Part shown: in pieces, positions 1 to 9,028 of the stretch | Layout: every line of letters begins with the position of its first letter | Numbering within the stretch: position 1 is the stretch's first letter | From: Paramacrobiotus richtersi | Taxonomy: Eukaryota > Tardigrada > Eutardigrada > Parachela > Macrobiotidae | Reading direction: 5' to 3' | DNA: 24,966 bases | Assembly: GCA_034698045.1 (NCBI GenBank) | Contig: JAQGAU010000679.1 | Location: 1-24,966, forward strand | Notes under the pieces: model-generated | Told to the model about the DNA's origin: nothing | The model's input: the letters and a program-made list of their open reading frames with translations, nothing else | The model's database searches: none | Made by a program: the position numbers and the translations under genes

Positions 1-640
1 GGTCTTTAGGTTCGACGAGGAAAAAAATATTTGCGGACTAGATCCACAGTTTACCGGTTGGTCACATAATTTTCGAGCTATTTTCGAAAAAAGTGCCTTT
101 TGTATTTAAAATTTCCTGGACACTGGGGAATTAGGATCTTAGCGATCACAGCCTGGCTCGAGAGTACGATGGCTGCTAGTATAATTGCAGTTATTCATTA
201 ACGGAAATAAGACGAATCGTGGGAAAAAAGAAAAGTTTTGTGCGAAAACATTCCACCGGAACAGATCTGACAATCATACAGTCAAAACTTCTGGTCCCGT
301 TTCCCACGTTCTCTAGCTTTCAAAAAAATTCTTTTTGTAGCATATGCAGGAATGATCCCTTTATTCGGTAAAGTGGCAGCGGAATGCCAAGTTGGTTCCG
401 TTTGGGAGAAAACGTGTCAGTTGCAGAAATTTTTACTTGTACCTCGTATATAAGGCCCTTATGTGTTTGAGGTAGAGGCCCCGCCTTTGCACATATAAGT
501 AGCAGCGAAGCGCGGCAAGTCATCTGTTCTTTGTCATTTTCCAAAATGTGTGTACAACTGATGATTTATATGTATAGAGAGCTCTTTGCAACATGTCACG
601 CACTCCCTGGACTATATGTACCATTTCCGAGAGACAGTCC
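1..640. other. No recognisable gene
   Basis: I see no coding similarity, RNA gene or clear repeat on either strand. A 74-codon open frame on the minus strand at 320-544 has no recognisable motif and is probably chance. The first bases (GGTCTTTAGG) resemble short strings near 16160 and 21855 in the spacer modules, so this may be an eroded spacer. Confidence 0.4.
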
Positions 641-656
641 CGTTCGTTCTTGCGCT

Positions 657-1064
657 TCAGCTAGGCCCTTCGGGTTCATAAACATATCCACATCTTTTAC
701 AACATTGATCGATAACAACACTTCTGCAACGATGCTTCGTTCCAGAGAAAATCGAACAGCGGCTTACAAAACCGGGTTCGAAGTGACTGCATTTTACTGC
801 AAGGGGGTCACCGCAGAACAACCGACGGCTGCACCACACAGCGGAGATGATAATTATCTCTGAGTTCAATGCAGCAAACAGTAAATCCACAAAACATATT
901 CGATGATTTCTTTCAAAGTAACAAACCTAGCGAAAAAATTATACCTACATATATACCTCCGAGGGACATTTTTGGGAAACTGCACCGAGAGACTTTTAAA
1001 CCGATGAGCTGTTACTATCGGACACCGCAGAAAGATGCTACGATATCAGCCGATACACTACGAT
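657..1064 (-). pseudogene. HDAC6-like catalytic domain 1 fragment, copy 1
   Basis: The minus strand encodes LNSEIIIISAVW followed by CSRRLFCGDP. This lines up with NPEIIIISAGYDAA-GC in the copies near 9.35 and 21.06 kb and with the class II histone deacetylase segment that carries a zinc-binding Asp (PELVLVSAGFDAA in animal enzymes). Here the GYDAA part is already altered, so the zinc ligand is lost. The DNA at 900-1064 (ATGATTTCTTTC, then GACATTTTTGGGAAACTGCA and GATGAGCTGTTACTATC) recurs beside every other CD1 remnant, which confirms homology beyond the exon. Family assignment rests mainly on the better copies. A plus-strand open frame of 144 codons over the same bases is a shadow. Confidence 0.65.
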
Positions 1065-1664
1065 TTTACATGCTCAAATACCGCGTTATCGGTCGTATGA
1101 TCGTATCATATGAGAATTTACTCTGGCTTCCTGCAGTTTTTAGGCCATTCCTTGCCTTCGTGGTATTTGGCTGGATCGAAAAATTCATGGCCCTGGCCAC
1201 AGCAATCGCCGATCATTCAGCTATTTACAGTCAAACTAAGATGCCCTTGAAGAAATTCCTGGTTAGCATCGCCAAAATGTCCTCTGCGTTGCCTAAAAGT
1301 TAGAGCAATTACCTGATAGCCACTATTGGTGTTGGATAGCCTAACGCTCCCGATCATCCCAATCGACGGTTAGGATTCTAACAAAAATGCTCGTTAGGAT
1401 CTCCAAAACAACCCAATTTGCACCCTCATTTAAGCATATATCAACGTCATCGCTTTTTTTAACAATAACAGCACCGGCACTGTTGTACATGTGTCACTAC
1501 CACTTCCCTTTTGATAACTGCGGAAAAGGCAAAATATAACGACTCAAAGAGTGATAAAGTGATGAATGACGAAGCGGTGATAAATTTATCACTCAAGCAG
1601 TGATATATTTCTTGAAGAAGCGCATCGATATGAAATATTGCACGAAAATCGTAGTGTATGGGCT
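1049..1664. repeat. Spacer module bounded by inverted 17-bp cores, copy 1
   Basis: The left boundary reads GCCGATACACTACGAT and the right boundary reads ATCGTAGTGTATGGGCT, an imperfect inverted pair. The interior next to the left arm matches the interiors at 9.6, 14.5, 16.6, 21.3 and 22.7 kb (ATACCGCGTTAT, then GAGATTTATTCTG-like text, then a TTCCTGCAG-like word). The rest of this copy is more diverged. No protein function is claimed. It lies upstream, in minus-strand sense, of the CD1 fragment. Confidence 0.5.
1549..1594. repeat. Small inverted repeat with 14-bp palindrome
   Basis: GAGTGATAAA at 1549-1558 is the exact reverse complement of TTTATCACTC at 1585-1594. Between and overlapping them, TGATAAATTTATCA at 1578-1591 is a perfect palindrome. 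Several further GTGATA words cluster here. It could form a hairpin, but no function is evident. Confidence 0.6.
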
Positions 1665-2339
1665 GCAAAAAATTGTCCAGAAACATACTGCTCCATTAAG
1701 AGAGCCCTTCCAAAAAAATTTACGAAAACTTTGGTTATTGTTCGCTTATTTTTTTTGCAGGCAATCTTCCCAGTATGGGAACAATTTTCTCAGTTCATCA
1801 GAAACTGTACGAAAAAGTCAAAAAATCTGCAGTGCTGTCAGTTTTGACAAGGATGTCTTTTAAGATACGAAAAGTACAAATATGTATAATGTAAACATGC
1901 AAGACAGCATTTACTTACAAGTTAACAAGGCGACTGCCTACGTATTTCTTAAGAGTTATTTTCGTTCGACTTCTTATTGAAAATTTCAAGCCTTCCAGAT
2001 ATTATGATATTGTCGAAAAACACCCAGGTAAAAGCAGTCGTGAAAATAGTAACATAGGAAGTAAAAACTCAGAAACTTAATGCTCATAATTTGTATTCTT
2101 GCTTCCTTAATTTACTTTTGTACAAATCCCCGCTTTGTTATAACCAACATAACAGTAAACCGTAACGAGTTCGCATTTTTAGTAAAACCGAAATCTTAGC
2201 AATTAAAGGGCGGCTCTGTTACATGAACAAAGGAAAAATGCGAAGAATCCATATTAAACAGGTAAACCATCTAACTCAGCAAGCAAAAGACATCACGTAA
2301 ATATTTCGCTTGTGGGCGCCACTACTTGTAAGGTCACTT
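1665..2339. other. Spacer without recognisable gene
   Basis: This is AT-rich sequence with no supported reading frame. Around 2205-2255 there is a worn copy of a spacer motif (AAATGCGAAGAA-like) that precedes the C-terminal HDAC exons at 3.98, 6.66, 10.75, 15.3 and 23.88 kb. Confidence 0.4.
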
Positions 2340-2660
2340 TTAAGCTGCACATACCTTGTCAAATTGTGAGACTTCCATCAAAAAACAGTGTCTCAGTAAT
2401 CTTCGCGGTACATTAATCGCTTCATCGTAGTATCTGCAAAACATTTCCACAATAACAGATCGTGTTTCCACAGCAAAAGATATTTGCACAACAAAAGTAC
2501 AAAACAACAATTTGTCCGTACTTGCAATTTTCAGTCCTGTCACTTTCAAATCCATGCCAAATTCACAGCTTTAATGCATCGGTAGCTTTATTGGCGTTTT
2601 CTTTCGCAAGTCGGCTTGAATTCATATCAAGCGGAGGTAATAAGGTCACGGTTAATTTCG
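2340..2660 (-). pseudogene. HDAC C-terminal exons, copy P1
   Basis: Two open minus-strand stretches are present. One (about 2660-2563) reads TLLPPLDMNSSRLAKENAN then KATDALKL. The other (2555-2340) starts MDLKVTGLKIAS and contains VIVEMFCRYYDEAINV. Equivalent DNA sits downstream of the deacetylase exons at 4.2-4.4, 6.9-7.1, 17.56-17.8 and 24.07-24.3 kb. It is therefore part of the same gene, although I recognise no named domain. In this copy the LPPLD exon is joined directly to the GFDAA-type exon, whereas in other copies they lie hundreds of bases apart. That implies a deletion that removed the intervening exons. Confidence 0.55.
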
Positions 2661-2775
2661 TCATGGTTTCATAACCGACCTCCGTCAAGAAACACGTGCC
2701 CAGTGGATCATTCAACACCGCATCGGAGCCGCAGCTAATGTAAATGAACACCGCTTCCGGCGAAAACTGGTCCCA
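2661..2775 (-). pseudogene. HDAC CD2 GFDAA-type exon, copy P1
   Basis: The frame reads EAVFIYISCGSDAVLNDPLG, then TCFLTEVGYETMTK. It matches the class II histone deacetylase block PELVFVSCGFDAALNDPLGEC followed by the GYE-MT helix. GFD has become GSD; the Asp equivalent to a zinc ligand is kept. It is read on the minus strand and is continuous in frame with the LPPLD segment, giving a 62-codon open stretch. The LEGG glycine-rich strand seen in the copies at 5.2 and 18.1 kb is absent here. Confidence 0.85.
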
Positions 2776-2879
2776 AGTAGCAACAACATCGAATGGTACT
2801 TATACGAAACTGATAGATGGTCACAATGACAAAATATACCCTTAGTGCATAAGTGAATACCGAAAGAGCAATAATATGC

Positions 2880-3260
2880 ACCTACACATTAAAAAATAAA
2901 CAAACATCTTCCCTTTCCTTAGCTGAGTCAATGGTCCCCATAACTGTGATATAGCGTAATGTATTGTGTCTCGCGAATGCTGTATCATGAACCACTGATT
3001 GACCTCTTGGCAACTGGCCAAGCAAGTGTGTATTAGTTGTTGCTATGTTCTGATTCAGTCTGCTTCCTAGCGGCTCCCGAGTGGGATAATAACGTATCCG
3101 CTCGGACATGATCTTCCCTTTCCTCAGCTGAGTCAATGGGCCCCATAACACACTGCGTTCCCTCGTCGAATTTTCACCCTTTATACGTTGACGAATGAAC
3201 TCCACTGACCGAGGGTTTCCATTACTTTCTCGAATTCTGCGACCTACTTTTTTCAAAAAT
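2880..3260. other. Unclassified insert not shared with other HDAC copies
   Basis: This stretch separates the GFDAA-type exon from the N-terminal CD2 exon of copy P1 and has no counterpart in the other units. The minus strand is open for 124 codons with an Arg-rich, low-hydrophobicity product (for example VGRRIRESNGNPRSVEFIR), but I recognise no family. It contains two 39-bp direct repeats, described separately. It may be a fragment of a dispersed element, but the sequence alone does not show which. Confidence 0.4.
2906..3149. repeat. Pair of 39-bp direct repeats, 205 bp apart
   Basis: 2906-2944 and 3111-3149 match at 37 of 39 positions. Both start ATCTTCCCTTTCC and end CCCCATAAC. They lie in the otherwise unshared insert. 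In the minus-strand frame the two copies are read in different frames (GPLTQLRKGKI and GTIDSAKERED), so the repetition is at DNA level and not a protein repeat. Confidence 0.8.
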
Positions 3261-3379
3261 AGCTTCCTTGCAAGCCCCAGCTGCCCATCGTTTCAAAAAT
3301 AACTGGTTGAAATATATCGCAATTCGCGAAAGCGCCGTTTTTTATCGTGCTCCCAATGGTCAGCAGCGGCGTCTGCGCA

Positions 3380-3560
3380 TATCGAAGACGTGGATGTAAC
3401 TTACTCGTGGATAAGATTCAGAAACATAGTTTTTCCAGGGTAACTGCACAACTTTCAAGTGTTGTTCCCGTTTCACAATTACTGGTGTATGATCACAGTG
3501 CGGGAGTAGACATTTATAGCCAACAGGTCCTGAATGTTTGTGAAACACCAGCTAAATGTA
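3380..3560 (-). pseudogene. HDAC CD2 N-terminal exon, copy P1
   Basis: The DNA aligns with the N-terminal CD2 exons at 8.9, 12.3, 13.8, 15.5 and 19.7 kb: plus-strand words CTCGTGGATAAGATTCAG, TTTCACAATTACTGG and GTGCGGGAGTAGAC. One minus-strand frame gives MFLNLIHE, corresponding to ELNLIHD in the 19.6-kb copy and to the ATE-ELLLVH segment of class II deacetylases. The frame does not hold through the exon, so it is a decayed copy. Confidence 0.6.
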
Positions 3561-4189
3561 GACAGATACATTATTATACCCAACAGCTTCGATCTGCAGC
3601 TGCAGTACAAAAATCTTACCACAAGACCGACTACATGGCTTCTTCCCAAACAATAATATTACATATGGTAAAGAAGGGATATATTTGTTATATTGTTAAC
3701 CGTGATTGTAATCTATTGGACAACTTTGGAAGACACCTTAGCTGTTGCGCAATGAATGCCAATGCACTACGATATCGTCACAGTGTTAGGCGCAAACTGG
3801 ATCCAGAAACAGTTTGTGATTCACGAACCGCAGAAACTCGATTTACACCTGATTTTTCTTCTTTTACCCCCATTATAGCCCCTTATTTATTTATTTCACC
3901 GAGCACGAATTAACAGTATACGAAGTTGTACTTCCCGGGTCAAGAGCGCAAGAGCCACAATTCGGCTCCTGAATAAGCAAATACTGTAAATGCGAAGAAT
4001 TTGTACTAAGCAAGCTAAAAATTGAGTGCTTTTAAACAGAAAACTTTATGACTCAACAATCACGGGACAACTTAACAAGTCGCACGGGTATCAAACGTTA
4101 CATCCCTGTAAATCTCCACAACCTCTGTAAACCGTGAGATTTCCGTGGAATAACAGTTCCAATAACTCAGTTAATTTCACTGTCCATGC
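3561..4189. other. Spacer without recognisable gene
   Basis: A plus-strand frame stays open to 3913, but it overlaps the antisense of the HDAC N-terminal exon and shows no motif. A worn inverted-core motif (GCACTACGAT) occurs at 3763-3773. From about 3980 to 4070 the spacer motif that precedes C-terminal HDAC exons is recognisable (AAATGCGAAGAA, GCTTTTAAACAG-like, GACTCAACAATCAC). Confidence 0.45.
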
Positions 4190-4420
4190 ATTTCATGATT
4201 ACCGTCGTACTGTATATGCAAAATATTCCCACATCTAACGACCATGCTTAATGCAGAGCAACAATCATCTTATATATTTCAATTTTCCATCCTGTCCCAT
4301 TCGAATCCATTGAAAAATTCATGACCTTTTTAACGCATCGGCCAATTCATCGGCAGCTTTTTTTGCGTTTTTTTTCGGAGTCGACCCGACTTCATCCACA
4401 GGAGGCAATATGGCCACAAC
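4190..4420 (-). pseudogene. HDAC C-terminal exons, copy P2
   Basis: This is equivalent to 2340-2660, 6880-7110, 17560-17795 and 24070-24300. The minus strand contains MDSNGTGWKIEIYK, parallel to MDLKVTGLKIAS in copy P1. The flanking block on the plus strand, ACGCATCGGCCAATTCATCG then CATCCACAGGAGGCAATA, corresponds to the LPPVDE/NAKKA-type segment. The function of this post-catalytic region is unknown to me. It lies about 0.3 kb downstream, in gene sense, of the LSDIL-type exon. Confidence 0.5.
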
Positions 4421-4724
4421 AAACAAGGTACGATTTCTATATAAAAAAACATTGCGTTTTTATTGATAATGTGTGTCTACCACGGAATTGTCGACTTTCC
4501 CACTTTTGTTTTAGCTCTGTGTAAACATCAATCGCGTATTTGATATCTTTCACCGCAAATGCATGTGCATGTTACCACGAATGAAAGATCGCGTTGCGGG
4601 AATTTGTCTTTCAAATTCCAGTTCACAGTAGAGTGGGAATGAATTATTGTTTAAATTTTGCCCAGGTATTGCGAAGATCGTTGAAGTGCAACTTTTAAAA
4701 CTGCTTTCAACAATTAACCGACGT

Positions 4725-4857
4725 GATGGTTACAAGGTGATGATTGATCGCTTCAGTAGCCGAGGGAAATCCATTCAAAATGTTCATCACACTTTCTGAA
4801 ATTTCTCCACCACATGCAAAATATCGCTTAGAGCACCAGTAATAATCAACAACGTGT
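4725..4857 (-). pseudogene. HDAC post-catalytic helix exon, copy P2
   Basis: The minus strand reads GALSDILHVVEKFQKV then breaks. The equivalents are LNNLLQMLEKVFRKCDEK at 7.7 kb and AINDIVADVVERLGNCDENL at 24.85 kb. Class II deacetylases carry a helix of the type SALASIxxVIxxHRKYWxSL shortly after the LEGGYNL strand, and this segment fits that position and pattern. The fit is by pattern and synteny only. On its upstream side (gene sense) is a 17-bp core at 4858-4875. Confidence 0.55.
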
Positions 4858-5009
4858 TACCGTAGTACAATGGCTACAAAGTCTCTCCTTTTGATTTGAT
4901 ATGGCGCATCATACCGGCACATATTAACGTAGGTGTTGATAAGATTTCGCTTTCATAATATAAGATTTATGATTATTTTTCACACTTTTAACCCACTGTT
5001 TTACATTGC

Positions 5010-5345
5010 TGATTTCTGACCCTTGCAGATTAGCAAAGGCGGACAATAAGCAGTACAAGTATAGAAAGAGTCCTGTGCTTATTCGGCAAAAGCCCGTAAC
5101 AAAGGTAGACACGGTAAGTGTTTCGAGAGGGTCCTCTTACTTCAAGATTACACCCGCCTTCCAAGGCGACAATGACCCTTTCTCCTGCCACAGCCAATAG
5201 CATTTTCGTCATGGTTTCGTACCCAATCTCCGTCAAGCAGCACTCGAATAACTGATCATTCAACGCCGCATCGAAGCCACAACAAACGAACACCAGTTCC
5301 GGTGAAAACTGTTTCAGAATAACAACAACACGAACCGTGATACTG
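5010..5345 (-). pseudogene. HDAC CD2 GFDAA/LEGG exon and following exon, copy P2
   Basis: This is the best preserved catalytic piece in the window. The minus strand reads QFSPELVFVCCGFDAALND, QLFECCLTEIGYETMTK, MLLAVAGERVIVALEGGCNL without interruption. These are the GFDAA zinc-ligand block and the LEGGYNL glycine strand of class II histone deacetylases, with the active-site Tyr of GGY replaced by Cys. Upstream YLQFLAAI fits the DAEYLAAF helix. A GTAAGA splice donor follows at 5135-5140. Compared with the copies at 7.9, 11.4 and 18.1 kb, about 60 extra bases lie between this donor and the next exon-like segment (5010-5075). Confidence 0.9.
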
Positions 5346-5524
5346 GTATATCAGGCAATGGCTGCTAGAAATTGCAGATATGTACAGATTACATAAACGA
5401 ATACCAAAGACTATATACAGTGAAAACTATAAACGAATGCAGATGCAAAGTATCCTATAATTTAGGCAAGCAGGAATATATTCCTTCGCTACAAATATCG
5501 CGGTTAGTAAACGTCTACAAATGC

Positions 5525-5590
5525 ACGGAACAGCGTCGAAATTCACCTCATATGCGCCCGGCAGGACCGCCGCAAGATAATCTCAATTTC
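5525..5590 (-). pseudogene. HDAC CD2 Gly-rich exon, copy P2
   Basis: The minus strand reads CGGPAGRI, a stop, then GEF, parallel to GVSATGRL, a stop, then GVPTIPFG at 18.44 kb. The position between the DWDVHHG exon and the GFDAA exon matches the VGxGxGEGFNVNIPW loop of class II deacetylases. The exon is short, and the assignment depends on synteny and on the two copies agreeing. Confidence 0.5.
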
Positions 5591-5644
5591 AGCATTAAGA
5601 ACCGTTTATTAAACGGATTCACCAACAGATTTATCTGCGTTTAC

Positions 5645-5704
5645 CTGGGGTCTTTGTAGAAGCGTTCGTGCACATGATGCACGTTCCTATAAACAATTAC
5701 TATT
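5645..5704 (-). pseudogene. HDAC CD2 DWDVHHG exon, copy P2
   Basis: The frame RIVIVYRNVHHVHERFYKDP corresponds to RILIVDWDVHHGDGVQELFY. The DWD zinc-ligand Asp and the HHG glycine are changed, while the flanking residues persist. The exon ends CCCAG followed by GTAAAC at 5639-5644, a good splice donor. At the other end the intron closes with TTCAG (RC of 5705-5709). It lies between the PPGHHA exon and the Gly-rich exon, exactly as in the deacetylase fold. Confidence 0.85.
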
Positions 5705-5757
5705 CTGAATAGTCAGCATTACAGTTTCCGCATAAAAAACTTATCAAAAAAGTTGAC

Positions 5758-5868
5758 CCTTTATATTTTTAAACCCTATTTCTCCATTGTGTGCTGTGCG
5801 GCGATGGCCGCATTGTTGGCAAAACAAAAGCCTGCTGGATACTATGGTGAGCGTGGTGACCTGGAGGT
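5758..5868 (-). pseudogene. HDAC CD2 PPGHHA/GFCF exon, copy P2
   Basis: The minus strand gives RPPGHHAHH, then after a one-base slip AGFCFANNAAIAAQHTMEK, a stop and GLK. These are the catalytic His-His pair and the GFCFFNN strand of zinc histone deacetylases. A frameshift and a nonsense codon make this a pseudogene, although the motif residues themselves are intact. Confidence 0.92.
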
Positions 5869-6026
5869 CTGTTGAAAAAAAATCTTCAGTAAGAACTTAT
5901 GGGTTTATATACAGCAGAGGTATAAAAATGTCTAACCCATTAACAAATTTTTCATGCATCTGACTCATTCGACAACGCGGTAACCACTTAAGACTCAATC
6001 TACCGGAAAACTCGGGAAAGTTTAGC

Positions 6027-6477
6027 AGCCACTACACTACGATTTCCGAGCTTCAGTTGTTATTATTGTCGTTTTTAAGCCGAATGACAGCAGTTCCTTT
6101 TTAGGGCTTTTCTTCGATTTGTAAGTCAGTTTTTCTTAAAAGTCATCACAAAATACCGCGTTACCGCGATATGTAAATCAAGAGTTACACTGCAATAACT
6201 AAAGACTTAAAAGTCACTTTTCTAAAAAAATTAAATAACATGATATAACGCGAAAAGTCCACCAAAAGATTACTAACAATTGACTGTGATATTGTATAGG
6301 CCGCGTTTTGCTATTATCCATTTCATGAAACGCTAAACATCGTCGTTAGTGTTGCCGAAAAATATGTGACAAGCTGATCGACTCAGCAGCCGAGGGAAAT
6401 CATACTAAACTTTATTCATCACACTAACCGCACATTTTTCCAACTGCAACAATCGGAGCTGTCGTAGTGTAGTGGCT
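6027..6477 (-). pseudogene. Collapsed HDAC unit fragment between two inverted cores
   Basis: Left core AGCCACTACACTACGAT (6027-6043) and right core GTCGTAGTGTAGTGGCT (6461-6477) are close to perfect reverse complements. Between them, 6340-6460 holds a worn copy of the post-catalytic helix exon (plus-strand words CGACTCAGCAGCCGAGGGAAAT and CATCACACT match 4.75, 7.65 and 24.8 kb), fused to a GTTGCCG-type spacer word known from 16.1 and 21.8 kb. The CD2 exons that should lie between are gone, so the segment is a deletion product. Confidence 0.5.
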
Positions 6478-6659
6478 GAAAGATATCCTTTCGGCATAAT
6501 ATGTGGTGGCCAGTATATAGTACGCTACATTATGGCGTTACTTAGCACGTCTGTGAACGATGTCGCTTTTTACAGTCTAGAATTTTCAACCTTTTTCCTA
6601 TCTTTATTCACTGCTAAAAACTGGTATGTATTCCCGGATTTTTCATAAGCTAAAAGCTC

Positions 6660-7110
6660 AAAAAGGCATCATTGTGGTACATGAGCAAGGAAATAAATGC
6701 CAAGAACCCGTACTCGACAGGTTGTAAGTTATGTATTTTTTAAAACAATAAAACCATACATGGATCCAACTAAGCAATCACAATACATACAGCGTAATAA
6801 TTCCGGGGCTTGCATCACTTAAAGCTGCAAAAACATAAATCGTAAGTTAAATCGTAAGACTGTCGTCAACGTAACATTTCAGTACACTCACTTTACCGTT
6901 CTATCTCCAAAACGGTCACAGAATGAACGACCACGTAATTCGTACAAAACAACATCATCCCGTACTGTCAGTTTTTCATTCTGTCACATGCGGATCCATG
7001 GACAAATTTTCGCAACCTTTAGCGCATCAACCAGCTCACCGGCAGCTATATACCGGCGCTTTTTAGAGTTTGCGCAACTTTATCAACCGGAAGCAATGAG
7101 ATCACGACAA
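6660..7110 (-). pseudogene. Spacer motif and HDAC C-terminal exons, copy P3
   Basis: At 6660-6740 the recurring spacer motif appears (AAAAGGCATCATTGTGGTAC, AAATGCCAAGAA). At 6880-7110 are the equivalents of the unknown C-terminal exons: plus-strand words GCATCAACCAGCTCACCGGC and ATCAACCGGAAGCAATGAG. In minus sense it contains DALKV, as in copy P1. Frames are broken. No domain is recognised. Confidence 0.45.
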
Positions 7111-7634
7111 AGAAGGCATTGTATAACGAGAAATGCCGTTTTATCGAAACTCTGCGCTGACTGTGGTACTGCAGACATTTACAGTTGCGTTTAGATTTTA
7201 AATGAGTATCAATCGTGTCTTTAATATCTTTCACGGCACTGCAAAGTAGATGCATACAGCATCACAGCTGAAAGATGTCAAAGATATCGAATAATGATGT
7301 CCACGCAATGAACCAACATAACAATTTTTGTTTAAAGAAGATTTGTTTAAATTTCGCCTCCGTAACAAACTTTTCATTTTGAGTTAACCGTAATTATTGT
7401 TCACTAACAAGAGTGTTTGTTAACTGCAGAAATTTGTATCCTTCAATAATGTGACGTTTTATAGTATATTTCTTAGTTTTTACAGATTTGTTCAATCTTG
7501 GACAGTTTTTCTGTAGTTTCATTACTTTTATTTCGCCATGGTATTGTAAATTTATTCTTGAACAACTGCCTTTTCAAAATGCAACTTTGGTACCTGCTGT
7601 AGCTGATGTTAATCATAATTACCGAGCTGATGGT

Positions 7635-7975
7635 GACAAACTGATCGGCTCAGGCTCTCAGCAGACGAGAGGAGGAATGGCATTTTTCATCACACTTTCT
7701 GAACACTTTCTCCAACATCTGCAGCAAATTATTGAGCGTAGCAGTAAACTGAGTAAAGTAACGTACAACTACAGATAGTTATCGTAGTGCAGTGGCTAAA
7801 ACCGGAAGTTACGAAACACAGAAAGTCTGTCAACTATTTCAGTTTCACAGTGTAGTGTGTGCATTTCGATATCTTTTTAATACCTTTATTCACTGTTCAA
7901 CTTTTTTTCGCTGACATATCAGCAAAGAGGGACCATTTGCAGCACGGAAAAGCCCTTAGAAGTGCGTCTGTTGAT
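7635..7975 (-). pseudogene. HDAC post-catalytic exons, copy P3
   Basis: At 7640-7745 the minus strand reads ATLNNLLQMLEKVFRKCDEK, the clearest version of the post-catalytic helix, then after a stop ADQFVTISSV. At 7905-7975 a worn match to the segment just after the LEGG exon (CTGACATATCAGCAAAG against CTGACAGATTACCAAAAG at 18.06 kb). A plus-sense 17-bp core sits between them at 7781-7797. The catalytic GFDAA exon of this copy is missing or unrecognisable. Confidence 0.5.
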
Positions 7976-8314
7976 AACTGTTTCAAAACCACAACAATAA
8001 AATTTTTACAGTACGTAGCTGCTTGCTTACATCAGAATGACAATTGCAAATCATATAAATGGATACTAAGACTTATGATTATTTACTGTAAGTGCTATAA
8101 GCAAACATAAATACGATACAAATTTATTGAAAAACATTTACAAATACGTACAATATTATCCTTTATTTAAGACAGGAGGGAGAAATATTCTTATAAAGCT
8201 ACCACAATTCTTAGGATAAAATGTGTTCTTATATGTTATTATGTTAAAAACTAGTATTAGTATCCCTAATTGTCAGCTTTCTCGATTTTCTATTTAAACG
8301 GATTATCAAGAAAG

Positions 8315-8428
8315 TTAGCCTTTTAAAACCGTATTCCTCCGTAGTGTACTGCGCGGCGATGTCGATTGCTGACAAGACAAAAGCCAACGAGGTAGGTATG
8401 GTGGGTTTTGTGACCTGTAGGTCTATCA
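8315..8428 (-). pseudogene. HDAC CD2 PPGHHA/GFCF exon, copy P3
   Basis: The minus strand is open: IDLQVTKPTIPTSLAF, then IDIAAQYTTEEYGFKR. It aligns codon for codon with PPGHHAHHTYPAGFCF and VAIAAQCTIEKYGLKR of other copies, but the catalytic His-His and GFCF residues have been replaced. The open frame is therefore accidental and not functional. The 3' half is the better preserved. Confidence 0.75.
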
Positions 8429-8744
8429 AAAAATCACACAAACAACTTTAATTACAGAACGATTAAGTTATGGATCTACACTGCAGCAGATCATAAAAAT
8501 CTCAAACTTAGAAACTTCTTAGTAACAACTTGCTTCTACATTTAACGATGTGATACCATTTACGAAGGACTTCGTACGGAAGGATCTTTAACAGTCACTG
8601 CACTACGAGTTCAACGTTAATTTCTGCGGATTATCGCGATACAGCAAGTTTTATGTATGAAAATAACGAAATGATTAAAAAACTGCACGCTCTAATGTGG
8701 ATAACTAAAATATTAATATATCCACAATAACAACCAGAACGTGT

Positions 8745-9028
8745 TTCGGAAATTTCACCCGGCATATCCATCCAGACGGCGTCCACCACTCGATCGTGGA
8801 TCAGTTTCAGTCCAGATTCTGTAAAACGGCGAGCCTGTAGCAGAAGTTGTCACATAGTCTGGACGTATATTTCCCCATTTCACAATTACCGGTAAATGAC
8901 ACACTGCGGGAACAGTTCCCTGTAGAGATAATTATAAATTCTGGAAACTCGTGCCGGCACTTCCGGGAGAAACGTGTCGGGGATGTGGGTGAGCATGATT
9001 TCATCATGTGCTGTACAGAGCTGTACAT
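8745..9028 (-). pseudogene. HDAC CD2 N-terminal exon, copy P3
   Basis: The minus strand reads SPTRFSRKCRHEFPEFIII, then NCEMGKYTSRLCDNF, YRLAVLQNLD and, beyond a stop, DAVWMDMPGEI-like text. The CRHEFPE word is reminiscent of the HPE-P motif near the start of class II deacetylase domains. The RLA-x-LNLIHD segment is better seen at 19.6 kb. Its neighbour at higher coordinate is a CD1 fragment, so CD1 precedes CD2 in gene order. Confidence 0.6.

Noticed and set aside
869-1303. 144-codon plus-strand frame
   Set aside because: It is antisense to a CD1 remnant and its flank. The homologous DNA at 9.4, 14.3 and 21.1 kb does not keep the frame.
3347-3913. 188-codon plus-strand open frame, the longest in the window
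   Set aside because: Its first third is antisense to an HDAC N-terminal exon with good homology to other copies, and the rest shows no recognisable motif, conserved copy or gene-like context.
5020-5118. Plus-strand exon between TTGCAG and GGTAAGTG
   Set aside because: The splice-like signals are on the strand opposite to a well-supported HDAC exon, and the enclosed frame is not conserved in other copies.
8160-8245. DWDVHHG exon of copy P3
   Set aside because: The position is right, but neither the reading frame nor the DNA alignment is good enough to call it.
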